Source of the DNA: Solimicrobium sp.
GTDB lineage: Bacteria; Pseudomonadota; Gammaproteobacteria; Burkholderiales; Burkholderiaceae_D
Length of the DNA: 61,868 bases
Assembly: GCA_021155915.1 (NCBI GenBank)
Contig: JAJNBE010000002.1
Coordinates: 1-61,868 of the forward strand
Direction: 5' to 3'
Below are positions 41,354 through 50,377 of the stretch, piece after piece. Within the stretch, counting starts at the first letter, position 1; each line of letters begins with the position of its first letter. The position numbers and the translations under genes were made by a program. The notes under the pieces were generated by a model. The model ran no database searches and had not been told where the DNA came from. It saw nothing but the letters and a program-made list of their open reading frames with translations.

Positions 41354-41842
41354 ATGCCAATGCACTGTTTTTTGACATTAGAAGGAAAGAACCAGGGAAA
41401 AATTGAGGGTTCAGTTGCAATTAAGGGACATGAAGGGAAGATCGAAATTCTGGCAGTTGACCATACCATTGATATTCCTAGCAATGCGCTATCTGGGAAG
41501 CCTTCTGGTCAACGAGTTCATGGTCCAAAGGTTTTAACTAAAGAAATAGATAAGTCAAGTCCCAAGCTTTTCCAGGCGTTAACATCAGGTGAGCAGTTTA
41601 AGAGTGTCGTTTTAGAATATTATCGAATCTCACCTAAAGGAACGGAAGAAAAGTATTACACGGTCAGGCTGAGTAACGCCATTTTGACTAAAATGCGTGC
41701 TTGGGTACCTAACATCAATAGTCCAGAAAATAAGCAGATGGGCCATATGGAAGATATTGCGTTCACCTATGAAAAAATTACGTGGACTTTTGATCCTGAT
41801 GGTATTGAAGCGGAAGATTCATGGTTGGCACCTAAAACCTGA
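41354..41842 (+). CDS. hcp: Type VI inner-tube protein Hcp (TssD)
   Basis: Hcp hexamers stack into the inner tube and can carry small effectors. The 162-residue protein has the typical HCFLTLEGKNQGKIEGS opening, a GKIEILAVDH segment, HGPKVLTKEIDKSSPKL and EKITWTFDPDGIEAEDSW at the end. ATG 41354 has GAGGGAG at 6-base spacing, the strongest ribosome site of the locus, fitting an abundant product. No effector extension is fused. Confidence 0.97.
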   Translation: MPMHCFLTLEGKNQGKIEGSVAIKGHEGKIEILAVDHTIDIPSNALSGKPSGQRVHGPKVLTKEIDKSSPKLFQALTSGEQFKSVVLEYYRISPKGTEEKYYTVRLSNAILTKMRAWVPNINSPENKQMGHMEDIAFTYEKITWTFDPDGIEAEDSWLAPKT

Positions 41843-41869
41843 TTTAGTTAATCTTGTTAAGGAATATAT

Positions 41870-42283
41870 TTGAACGAGCGCCGTTTGCTGGAGAGAATAG
41901 CCCATTGGGAAATAGGGGAAGAGCGCACTAGTACTACACGTGTGGATGTGCTTGTGCAATCTATTATGAAGCATCTCAGTTGTTTGCTAAACACGCGTCA
42001 AGGTAGCGTACAACTGGATCCAAAATTTGGGGTGCCTGATTTTACCAATATCGCCGGTGGGCTTGCGAACGGTTCGGTTAGTGATGTGGAAGATGAGCTA
42101 TGCCGCATGGTTAAAAAATATGAACCTCGTATTAGTTCGCCCAAAATTTCGTTAACGCCGGATACGTCTGATTTGCTTTCTCTCAAGTTTGAACTGGAAG
42201 GAATATTAGATGTTGATGATAGAAGTATCCCTTTGCATCTGGCCACTGTAGTGGGAGCTAGTGGTAAGGTTTCAATTTCATGA
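41870..42283 (+). CDS. tssE: Type VI baseplate wedge protein TssE (gp25-like)
   Basis: The 137-residue protein belongs to the gp25/TssE wedge family: LLERI at the start, SIMKHLSCLLNTRQGSVQLDPKFGVPD in the core, and VEDELCRMVKKYEPRI. The chosen start is TTG 41870, with AAGGA seven bases upstream; no ATG is available near the conserved start. It is 27 bp behind hcp and 33 bp before tssF. Confidence 0.93.
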   Translation: MNERRLLERIAHWEIGEERTSTTRVDVLVQSIMKHLSCLLNTRQGSVQLDPKFGVPDFTNIAGGLANGSVSDVEDELCRMVKKYEPRISSPKISLTPDTSDLLSLKFELEGILDVDDRSIPLHLATVVGASGKVSIS

Positions 42284-42316
42284 GGTTCAATCCTGCGGCT
42301 CTTCAGATTTGCAACT

Positions 42317-44044
42317 ATGAGTACTATTAATCAGTATTACGAAAAGGAGTTGCATAAGCTGAAAAGTTTGGCTGTTGAGTTTGCGCAAGAAAATCCGGCG
42401 CTTGCGCCGATGCTCTCTGGCCCCGCTTCAGACCCTGATGTGGAACGATTGTTGGAAGGGGTTGCTTTCCTTTCAGGCATGGTGCATCAGAAATTGGACG
42501 ACGAATTTCCAGAGTTCGTTCAGGAATTAACTAATTTGCTTTTCCCTCATTATTTGAGACCAGTAGCGTCGTCAACCCTTGTTGCTTTTACGCCTAAGGG
42601 TGCGGTATTGGAAACTGTACAGGTTTCAAAAGGCACCCAACTGGCTTCAGTGCCAATAGATGGTACCAAGTGCCTCTTCCGAACATGTAACGACATCGAC
42701 GTACATCCGCTGGCTATTGAACAATCAGACTTTGTTAAACGACCGGGCGTCAATCCTTCATTAGACGTTCAGCTTACGATGAAGGGAATTAGCCTTTCTC
42801 AATGGCAGAGCGATAATGTTCGTTTTTTTCTCGGTGGTGATTATAACGAGGCGTCCAAGCTCTTTCTTTTATTGATGAATCATGTCTCAAGTGTAGCTAT
42901 TATTGATGAACGTGGGGACACTTTCGACCTCGGTCGTAAAGCAGTGGTTGCCTCAGGATTTCAGACAGAGATGTTGCAATATCCAAGCCAAGCTTTCCCG
43001 GGTTTTCGTGTTTTACAAGAATTTTTCGTTCAGGCTGAAAAGTTTTTGTTTATCGATGTTGCAGGACTGGCGCGTTGGAAAGAGCGTCCTGGTAAAAAAT
43101 TCACGCTGAGATTCTTGCTTGATGCATTACCGGATTGGATTCCTGAATTACATAGCAATAGTTTTATGCTTAATATCGTGGCTGCAGTTAATTTGTTTTC
43201 CTGCGGAGCTAATCCTATTACTAATGACCACGTTAATGCAGAACATTTGATATTGCCAGAGGGTGGAAATCGTAAACATTATCAAATTTATTCGATTGAT
43301 AGTGTGGTGGGGTATCAGCAAGGTAGCGCGGTACAGCGTGATTACCATCCGTTCGGAATGCTCGATCAAAATAGCAATCAAAGCTTGACCTATCGTACAT
43401 CAATGCGGGAAGCTATTGTCGGCAGAGGCAGTGAAGTTTATCTGGCAACTACGTATCCTCAAGGTGAATTGCCCCAACTTGAGACATTATCAATCCACCT
43501 CACTTGTACTAATCGGTCGTTACCAGAGGGATTGAAATTAGGTGATGTCAGCCAGCCCACTACTACCTCGCCTGATCGGTTGAGCTTTCGTAATATAAGA
43601 CCTATATCACCCGCATTAAATCCGCCTACGGGCGAAGGACTATTGTGGCGTCTAGTGGGCCACGTTTCGCTAAATTTTTTGTCTATCACAACCGCTGAAA
43701 ATTTGCGCGCTTTGCTTAATTTGTACATTTTTTCTGACCGTCAGGAACAAGGGCAAGAAGTCGCCAATCGTCGTCGTATTGATAGTATCCAAAAAGTGAC
43801 TTCCACCGTTGAAACTCGTCTGGTTGGCCGTGGTTCTGTCTTACGCGGACAGCTAATTAATATCAGCTGCAGATTGGACCATTTTGCGGGGATTGGTGAT
43901 TTATATTTGTTTGGGTGTGTGCTCGAGTATTTTTTGAGCAATTACGCTGGCATCAATTCCTACACCCGCGTTGAAATTGATGACGTCATTACTGGAGCAG
44001 TATTTAAATGGCCGCCGAGACTAGGAACACAACCGGTACTGTAA
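42317..44044 (+). CDS. tssF: Type VI baseplate protein TssF
   Basis: TssF forms the baseplate wedge with TssE, TssG and TssK. The 575-residue protein has the family opening YYEKELHKLKSLAVEFAQENPALAPML, followed by DPDVERLLEGVAFLSG and FPEFVQELTNLLFPHYLRP. It is slightly shorter than many TssF proteins but complete at both ends. It overlaps tssG by 37 bases. Confidence 0.95.
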   Translation: MSTINQYYEKELHKLKSLAVEFAQENPALAPMLSGPASDPDVERLLEGVAFLSGMVHQKLDDEFPEFVQELTNLLFPHYLRPVASSTLVAFTPKGAVLETVQVSKGTQLASVPIDGTKCLFRTCNDIDVHPLAIEQSDFVKRPGVNPSLDVQLTMKGISLSQWQSDNVRFFLGGDYNEASKLFLLLMNHVSSVAIIDERGDTFDLGRKAVVASGFQTEMLQYPSQAFPGFRVLQEFFVQAEKFLFIDVAGLARWKERPGKKFTLRFLLDALPDWIPELHSNSFMLNIVAAVNLFSCGANPITNDHVNAEHLILPEGGNRKHYQIYSIDSVVGYQQGSAVQRDYHPFGMLDQNSNQSLTYRTSMREAIVGRGSEVYLATTYPQGELPQLETLSIHLTCTNRSLPEGLKLGDVSQPTTTSPDRLSFRNIRPISPALNPPTGEGLLWRLVGHVSLNFLSITTAENLRALLNLYIFSDRQEQGQEVANRRRIDSIQKVTSTVETRLVGRGSVLRGQLINISCRLDHFAGIGDLYLFGCVLEYFLSNYAGINSYTRVEIDDVITGAVFKWPPRLGTQPVL

Positions 44045-44988
44045 AGGAACGACTGTTAGCGAATAGCGAAGCTTTTTCCTATTTCCAAGCAATGCGTTTG
44101 CTCGATTTGTTCGGGCAAGAACAAGGCCTTTCTCCAGGTAATTTGCGCATCAGGCCAAAGCTCGCGCTGGGGTTTCCTGATAGTGATATTGATCGAATTA
44201 TTCAGCGACCCGATGGAAGCTATCAGGTTACGGCCAATTTTTTTGGATTGTATGGCGTATCATCCCCGCTTCCAACCTATTATACCGAAGAGTTATTTGA
44301 AGAAGAGCGGGAAAACAGGCATGCCACGCGAGATTTTCTCGATATTTTTCATCACGCCATGTATCCAATGTTGTTTGGGGCGTGGACTAAGTATCGATTA
44401 CAGTTACGTGTGGTCGAGAAAAACCATATCAATGTACTTAATAATTTATATGCATTCATCGGTCTTAATAATCCGGTATTTCGCAGCAGTGTTAGCGGAA
44501 GCGAGGAATTGCTCCGTTATACGGGTCTTTTAAACCAGCGACCCCGCTCAGCTCTGGGATTGCATACTATGTTGGCCGATGCCTTTAGTCCGGCAAAAAT
44601 AGAAATTCAGTCGTGCCTAAAAAAAACGCACGCCATTTCTACGGAGCAGCGACTGCGGCTCGGTGAACAGGCTCACTGTCTCGGAGAAAACGCGTATTTG
44701 GGTAGTCAGGTGGACGATTACGCTAACAATATTGCTATACAGATATATGATGTTCCGGACAAGTTATTTCATGATTTACTGCCCGGGAAGAATGGTTACG
44801 AGCGGCTAAAATTGTTAACACGTTACTACCTAATCGATCCTCTTACTGTTAATGTGGAAGTAAGTCTTGCCCAAGGTAGTGTGCAGAACGCCCGATTGAA
44901 CAGTGCTAGTTGGTCTCAATTAGGACTTGACACATGGCTTAAGGCAGACGAAAACACCCAAGTATCCCGAGTAGGTTTTAGCATCTGA
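44008..44988 (+). CDS. tssG: Type VI baseplate protein TssG
   Basis: The 326-residue protein has TssG hallmarks: FSYFQAMRLLDLF, the FFGLYGVSSPLPTYYTEEL motif, RDFLDIFHH and YRLQLRV-like segments, and ending LDTWL. TssG bridges the wedge subunits. The start at ATG 44008 lies inside the end of tssF in another frame, indicating coupled translation. Confidence 0.95.
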   Translation: MAAETRNTTGTVKERLLANSEAFSYFQAMRLLDLFGQEQGLSPGNLRIRPKLALGFPDSDIDRIIQRPDGSYQVTANFFGLYGVSSPLPTYYTEELFEEERENRHATRDFLDIFHHAMYPMLFGAWTKYRLQLRVVEKNHINVLNNLYAFIGLNNPVFRSSVSGSEELLRYTGLLNQRPRSALGLHTMLADAFSPAKIEIQSCLKKTHAISTEQRLRLGEQAHCLGENAYLGSQVDDYANNIAIQIYDVPDKLFHDLLPGKNGYERLKLLTRYYLIDPLTVNVEVSLAQGSVQNARLNSASWSQLGLDTWLKADENTQVSRVGFSI

Positions 44989-45079
44989 TTTTATAAATAG
45001 TATCGTGGAAATATGGATAAGGTAATACGTCAGTACAATTGGTAAGTATTGTTGAAAAATATAAATGGAGCTTTACCCT

Positions 45080-47734
45080 ATGTTGCTTGTTGAATTAAAA
45101 CCGTTAATTGGTCGACTAAATTTTTATTGTAAACAGGCACTGGAGGATGGGGTGGGTTTATGTGTGTCGCGTGGTCATTATGAAATTACTGTTGAGCATT
45201 TGTTGATCAAGTGTTTTGACGATATCTCTTCAGATATTCCATTTATTCTGCGGCAGAATGCTATTGATGCAGCTCTGATTCGCCGTGCGCTAAATCAATC
45301 AATAGATCAAATGCGGACCGGCAATGAAGGCAGACCGGCATTTTCTCCGCTTTTGCTAGAATTGATACAAGATGCCTGGCTTATTGCATCTGTTTCTTTA
45401 TTTGAAACACGCATTCGTTCAGGCTGTCTCTTACTTGCTTTTCTGGCGCGCGCAACCTTTTACGCCACGGGCGATTATGCTGCGCCGCTTCGTGCTTTGA
45501 ATCGTGAAAGCGTTCTGTCTGCTTTTGGTCAAACTTGCGGCGCTTCGATCGAAGAATCAGCAGTTTCAGTGGGCCATAATGGTGAGACTAACTTAGAAGG
45601 AGCGACTGCAGTAAATGGTGATGGAAGTGCAATTGCCCGTTTTTGTGAAAATTTTACCGAAAAAGCCAGTTTAGGAAAAATAGATCCTGTTTTTGGCCGG
45701 GATAAGGAAATTCGTCAAATGGTCGATATTCTCGCCCGACGACGTAAGAATAATCCTTTGTGTGTTGGGGACCCTGGTGTCGGAAAAACGGCGGTTGTTG
45801 AGGGACTCGCATTGCGCATCGTAGAGGGTGATGTTCCTGATTCCTTGAAAGAGGTCACGATACTCGGATTAGATATGGGTTTACTGCAAGCAGGCGCGAG
45901 CGTAAAGGGGGAGTTTGAAAATCGGCTCAAAGGGGTGATTACTGAAGTGAAAGCGTCAGCTAAACCGATCATTTTATTTATCGATGAAGCACATACGTTA
46001 ATCGGTGCAGGGGGGCAAGCTGGTACTTCGGATGCGGCTAATCTATTAAAGCCAGCACTCGCTCGAGGCGAATTGCGCACCATCGCGGCTACCACGTGGG
46101 CTGAGTATAAAAAATATTTTGAGAAAGATGCGGCGCTCGCAAGACGATTCCAACTTGTTAAACTTGATGAGCCTGACCTTCCTACTACCGTATTAATCTT
46201 GCGAGGTTTGAAAGAAAAGTATGAAAACGTGCACCATGTCGTGATGCGGGATGATGCTATTGTTGCCGCTGCCGAATTGTCCAGCCGTTATATCACCGGC
46301 CGACAATTGCCCGATAAAGCTGTGGATCTGTTAGATACTGCTTGTGCGCGGGTTAAAGTACTGCAAAGCGCTAAACCTGACGTGCTGGAAGACAGAGAAC
46401 GCCAAATGCAAGCGTTGGAGCGGGAAAAACAGGGTTTGCAACGTGACATGGATAACCAATTGCCAACAGATAAGGAACGGCTTTTAGCGATTGACGGAAT
46501 CATTGATAGTATTTCACAGGAAACTGAAAAGCTGCGCTCTTCCTGGTTATCTCAAAAAGCCAGTGCGAATGCCTTATTGGCAGCAAGAGCTCTTCGCCAT
46601 AAGGCAAAAGAAGATGGCGCAACCAAGAAGGAAATGGACAAACTCGCCAGGGAAATTGATGTGGCTGCTGAAGCGTTTGATAAGGCTTCAGATGATCAGC
46701 CTTTAGTCCGGATTGATGTTGTTCCTGATGTCATCGCTAAAATTGTGTCGGATTGGACAGGAATACCGGTAGGTAAAATGCTTCGTGATCAGGCGAAAAG
46801 TGTTTTACATATGGCGGATGAATTGAAAAATCGTATTCATGGTCAGGATCATGCGATGAATCAAATTACCGAAATTCTAAAAACTGCAAAATCGGGTTTG
46901 AACGATCCTGAACAACCTTTGGGAATATTTTTACTAGTCGGTCCATCGGGTGTGGGAAAAACAGAAACCGCTTTGTCCGTTGCTGATATTTTGTTCGGTG
47001 ATGAGAAGTCAACGATTGCGGTCAATATGAGCGAATTTCAGGAGAAGCACAATATTAGTCGTTTGATTGGGTCGCCGCCTGGCTACGTGGGATACGGCGA
47101 GGGTGGCATGCTCACCGAAGCCGTACGGCAGCGTCCGTATTCGGTGGTCCTGTTAGATGAGGTAGAAAAGGCACATATCGATGTGATGAATGTTTTTTAT
47201 CAAGTGTTCGACAAAGGTGTTTTGACCGATGGGGAAGGAAAAGAAATTAATTTTTCTAATACCGTTATTTTTCTCACATCAAACTTGGCGACAGATGTGA
47301 TTACAGAAATGATGTCGGGAGATGAAAAGCCCGATGTAACGACGGTGTTGGCCGCTATCCGTCCATTGTTATCTGCGCATTTTAAACCGGCTTTGTTAGC
47401 GCGTATGACTATCATTCCTTATTTCACGTTACCTCAAGATGCTCTGGCAGGTATTGTTCGACTCAAACTTGGGAAGATTGCTCGGCGTCTTGAACACAAT
47501 AATAAAATGCGTTTTGAATTTACCGACAACGTAGTCCAGCAAATTGCTTTGCGTTGCACCGAAGTGGAAACTGGTGCGCGTAATATCGATTTCATCCTGC
47601 GTGGGCAAATTATGCCATTGATGTCGCAAGAAATTTTAATGCGGATGAGTAATGCTGTAATCGCTGAGTCGATGACTTTGGACATGGCGGAAGACGGCAA
47701 TTTTTGTGTAAATTTTCAAGAGGTCGAGAAATAG
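45080..47734 (+). CDS. clpV: Type VI sheath-recycling ATPase ClpV (TssH)
   Basis: ClpV disassembles contracted sheaths. The 884-residue protein has a Clp N-domain, then two AAA+ modules: Walker A GDPGVGKTA (about 230-238) and GPSGVGKTE (about 621-629), with arginine-finger and sensor regions. Between them is a coiled middle domain. ATG 45080 was chosen because GGAG lies 9 bases upstream; ATG 45065 would add five residues. It ends the structural gene series. Confidence 0.97.
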   Translation: MLLVELKPLIGRLNFYCKQALEDGVGLCVSRGHYEITVEHLLIKCFDDISSDIPFILRQNAIDAALIRRALNQSIDQMRTGNEGRPAFSPLLLELIQDAWLIASVSLFETRIRSGCLLLAFLARATFYATGDYAAPLRALNRESVLSAFGQTCGASIEESAVSVGHNGETNLEGATAVNGDGSAIARFCENFTEKASLGKIDPVFGRDKEIRQMVDILARRRKNNPLCVGDPGVGKTAVVEGLALRIVEGDVPDSLKEVTILGLDMGLLQAGASVKGEFENRLKGVITEVKASAKPIILFIDEAHTLIGAGGQAGTSDAANLLKPALARGELRTIAATTWAEYKKYFEKDAALARRFQLVKLDEPDLPTTVLILRGLKEKYENVHHVVMRDDAIVAAAELSSRYITGRQLPDKAVDLLDTACARVKVLQSAKPDVLEDRERQMQALEREKQGLQRDMDNQLPTDKERLLAIDGIIDSISQETEKLRSSWLSQKASANALLAARALRHKAKEDGATKKEMDKLAREIDVAAEAFDKASDDQPLVRIDVVPDVIAKIVSDWTGIPVGKMLRDQAKSVLHMADELKNRIHGQDHAMNQITEILKTAKSGLNDPEQPLGIFLLVGPSGVGKTETALSVADILFGDEKSTIAVNMSEFQEKHNISRLIGSPPGYVGYGEGGMLTEAVRQRPYSVVLLDEVEKAHIDVMNVFYQVFDKGVLTDGEGKEINFSNTVIFLTSNLATDVITEMMSGDEKPDVTTVLAAIRPLLSAHFKPALLARMTIIPYFTLPQDALAGIVRLKLGKIARRLEHNNKMRFEFTDNVVQQIALRCTEVETGARNIDFILRGQIMPLMSQEILMRMSNAVIAESMTLDMAEDGNFCVNFQEVEK

Positions 47735-48007
47735 GGAGGTAAATTCAAATATAAAAGTGGGTACTGGGGAGAGGCGATGAAATCACTCCCAGATAAAATT
47801 ACTGCAAACAGTCGGTTTGATTTTGAACTAAAAAGGACTTGGGCACTTATACTTAAAAGTGAGCACGAGTGAAGGAGCCTTTATAGCCTCAGTTGATTCA
47901 AACCTATTTATATAACAGAGATGTATGCAATTCCAGTCCTAACTTTCTCGATTTCCATAACAACTTTCCTATTTCTTAGTTCAATCGTAAAGTCGTAAAA
48001 AAATTCT

Positions 48008-50377
48008 ATGTCTTCACTTTCCACCCAATTAGATGCAAATAGACGCTTCCATTTTGAGTTAAAAGGCGGGTCTTTTAATAAAGATACATTCTCAGTAGTT
48101 CGAATGACGGGTATCGAATCGATTTCACGGCCTTTTCAATTCACGTTGACATTAGTATGTGACAAAAAAAAAGTCATCAATTTTGATGAGGTTTTAGCGA
48201 GCTCTGCTACTTTTTGTATTTTTTCGTCTGACGGTACGACCACCATTCCATACTATGGTGTTGTGTCTAAGTTTGATCAGTTACATCAAGCTGGTGATTA
48301 TTCGTTTTACCGAGCCCTGTTAATGCCGAGATTGTCGAGGCTTTCTCAGTACGAAATTTCTGAAGTCTACTTGGATAAAACCGCCCCCGAGTTAGTGAAA
48401 GGCATATTAAACAGCGTCCGGTTATCGGATGTTGATCTGAAATTAACGGGTAAGTACCGTCAACGCAGTTACGTCTGCCAATTTCAAGAGACGCATCTAG
48501 ACTTTCTGTCCCGTTCGATGGAAAAAGAAGGCATGTACTATTACTTCGATCATGATGACGGTAAAGATAAATTGGTTATCGTTGATGCAAAAATTGTGCA
48601 ACCCGCCCAAATAGTAAACGTTAATTATCGCCCCATTGATGAGCTAGACACGGGTCTTGCGAGTAATTCGGTGCAAGGATTTATCTGTAGCCAAAAACCA
48701 CTGTCGAATAAAGTGGTGTTACAAGATTACAACTATCGCAAAGCGGATGTAACCTTGCGTGTAGAAGAAGTGATCAGTGCACAGGGTATAGGTGACGTTA
48801 TGTTGTACGGAGAAAATTTTCGTGATTTAGAAGAAGGCAGGCGGTACGCAAAAATACGCGCGGAAGAAATTCGCTGTAGCAGCAAAGTGTTTTATGGAGA
48901 GGCCACAGCAGTTGGCTTGCGCAGTGGTTATTTTATGAAATTGGCGCATCATTTTCGTGATGATTTTAATGACCAATATTTAATTACAGAAATCAGCCAT
49001 GAAGGTTCGCAAGCTGGTGCACTGCTTGGGGGATCTGAGCATTCTGCTATGCATTCTTCGGGTGAATATGTTCCTGCTCACGGTGCGTCTACCATATATC
49101 GTAATACGTTTCGTGCTATTCCGGCCTCAGTACAATTCCGGCCCGAACGTAGCACGGCCAAGCCGCGCATAGTTGGCACAATGAATGCGATGATCGATGC
49201 TGAGGGTAGCGGTCAGTATGCTGAGCTGGATGAATATGGGCAGTACAAAGTACAATTGCCGTTCGATCAAACGGACAAACCTGCCAATAAAAGTTCAGCA
49301 CGCGTACGTATGGTGACACCTTATTCTGGTAGCGATCATGGAATGCATTTTCCGCTGCATAAAAGTGCAGAGGTAGTTTTATCATTTATCAATGGTGACC
49401 CTGATCAACCCATTATCATGGGTGCTGTGCCTAATTCTGAAAATAAGAACGTGGTGGATCATCATAATTCCAGCCAGAGCATGATTCAAACAGGAGGTGG
49501 TAATTTAATTCAAATGGAAGATAAAGAACATAGCCAGTCTATCATTTTATCGACACCAAATAATAAGACTCATATTCGATTGGGCGCGACCGCGGGTGCA
49601 AGCGCCTCGTCTGGCTTAAATATCTCAACAGAAGGCGACTCAACCAAATTTGTTGCAGGCAAACAGATAACTAATATTGTGGGCGACGAGGAGCAACGGG
49701 TGCTTGGAAATGTGTTCAATTTTAATGGCGGGGCTGCAGATTCTGTTTCTGTGGGCGCTGTTTCCGAAACGAAACTGGCCGGTGTGTTGGGAATAAATTT
49801 TGGATTTTCTTATACTCATAATGTGGGCGCATGGATAAAAACGCAAAATTCGGCCGCGATGGTTACCTCTACCAATTTTGGATCCGTGATTACATCGACC
49901 AATTCTGGTGGGGCGTTAGTTACCACCAACGAAATGGAAAATATAACGTCCACCAACACTGCGCTAGCCACTATTACGACAACTAATACAGCTTCTCGTA
50001 TTTCCACAATTAATAACGGTGTGATAAACACCGTTAACGATGCGGTTTCCATAACGACGACTAATATTTCACCTTCAATTACGACGAACAGCACGGGTGA
50101 GGAATTAGTAGAGATAACTGAGATTACAGGCAGTATCACAAGAACTACTACTTCACCTATGATAACGGCCATCACAAATGGAGATATGAAGACAATTACG
50201 AATGGGATACGTATGGAGTCTGTTTTTGGATCCGAAATGAGGAATATCGAGGGGGACTCTGATGAGGAGGGAGTTCTATTTATGAGAAAAGGTGAGACGC
50301 AGGTTGTCAACGTTGTTCAAAATATAAGTAGTGCTGAGTCAACAGTAAGTAATAACGAAATTATTATGTTTACTTAA
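48008..50377 (+). CDS. vgrG: Type VI spike protein VgrG with Thr/Asn-rich C-terminal extension
   Basis: This is the trimeric spike at the tip of the Hcp tube. The gp27/gp44-like base lies at residues 1-380 (FHFELKGG, ISRPFQFTLTLV, QETHLDFLSRSMEKEGMYYYF), the gp5 OB-fold at about 383-475 (VGTMNAMIDAEGSGQYAELDE, FPLHKSAEVVLSFINGDPDQP), then a beta-helical stalk. Residues about 620-730 are built of short Thr/Asn/Ser-rich beta units such as TSTNFGSVITSTNSGG, unlike the usual DUF2345 extension. The final 60 residues are acidic and non-repetitive. No toxin motif is seen. The TAA overlaps the next ATG by one base, so the cargo block is coupled to it. Confidence 0.95.
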   Translation: MSSLSTQLDANRRFHFELKGGSFNKDTFSVVRMTGIESISRPFQFTLTLVCDKKKVINFDEVLASSATFCIFSSDGTTTIPYYGVVSKFDQLHQAGDYSFYRALLMPRLSRLSQYEISEVYLDKTAPELVKGILNSVRLSDVDLKLTGKYRQRSYVCQFQETHLDFLSRSMEKEGMYYYFDHDDGKDKLVIVDAKIVQPAQIVNVNYRPIDELDTGLASNSVQGFICSQKPLSNKVVLQDYNYRKADVTLRVEEVISAQGIGDVMLYGENFRDLEEGRRYAKIRAEEIRCSSKVFYGEATAVGLRSGYFMKLAHHFRDDFNDQYLITEISHEGSQAGALLGGSEHSAMHSSGEYVPAHGASTIYRNTFRAIPASVQFRPERSTAKPRIVGTMNAMIDAEGSGQYAELDEYGQYKVQLPFDQTDKPANKSSARVRMVTPYSGSDHGMHFPLHKSAEVVLSFINGDPDQPIIMGAVPNSENKNVVDHHNSSQSMIQTGGGNLIQMEDKEHSQSIILSTPNNKTHIRLGATAGASASSGLNISTEGDSTKFVAGKQITNIVGDEEQRVLGNVFNFNGGAADSVSVGAVSETKLAGVLGINFGFSYTHNVGAWIKTQNSAAMVTSTNFGSVITSTNSGGALVTTNEMENITSTNTALATITTTNTASRISTINNGVINTVNDAVSITTTNISPSITTNSTGEELVEITEITGSITRTTTSPMITAITNGDMKTITNGIRMESVFGSEMRNIEGDSDEEGVLFMRKGETQVVNVVQNISSAESTVSNNEIIMFT

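Noticed and set aside
45715..46095. A 126-codon minus-strand frame opposite clpV
   Set aside because: Antisense shadow of a strongly conserved AAA+ domain.
49816..50310. A 164-codon minus-strand frame opposite the vgrG tail
   Set aside because: It arises from the repetitive Thr/Asn codons read backwards (Val/Ile-rich); no ribosome site.
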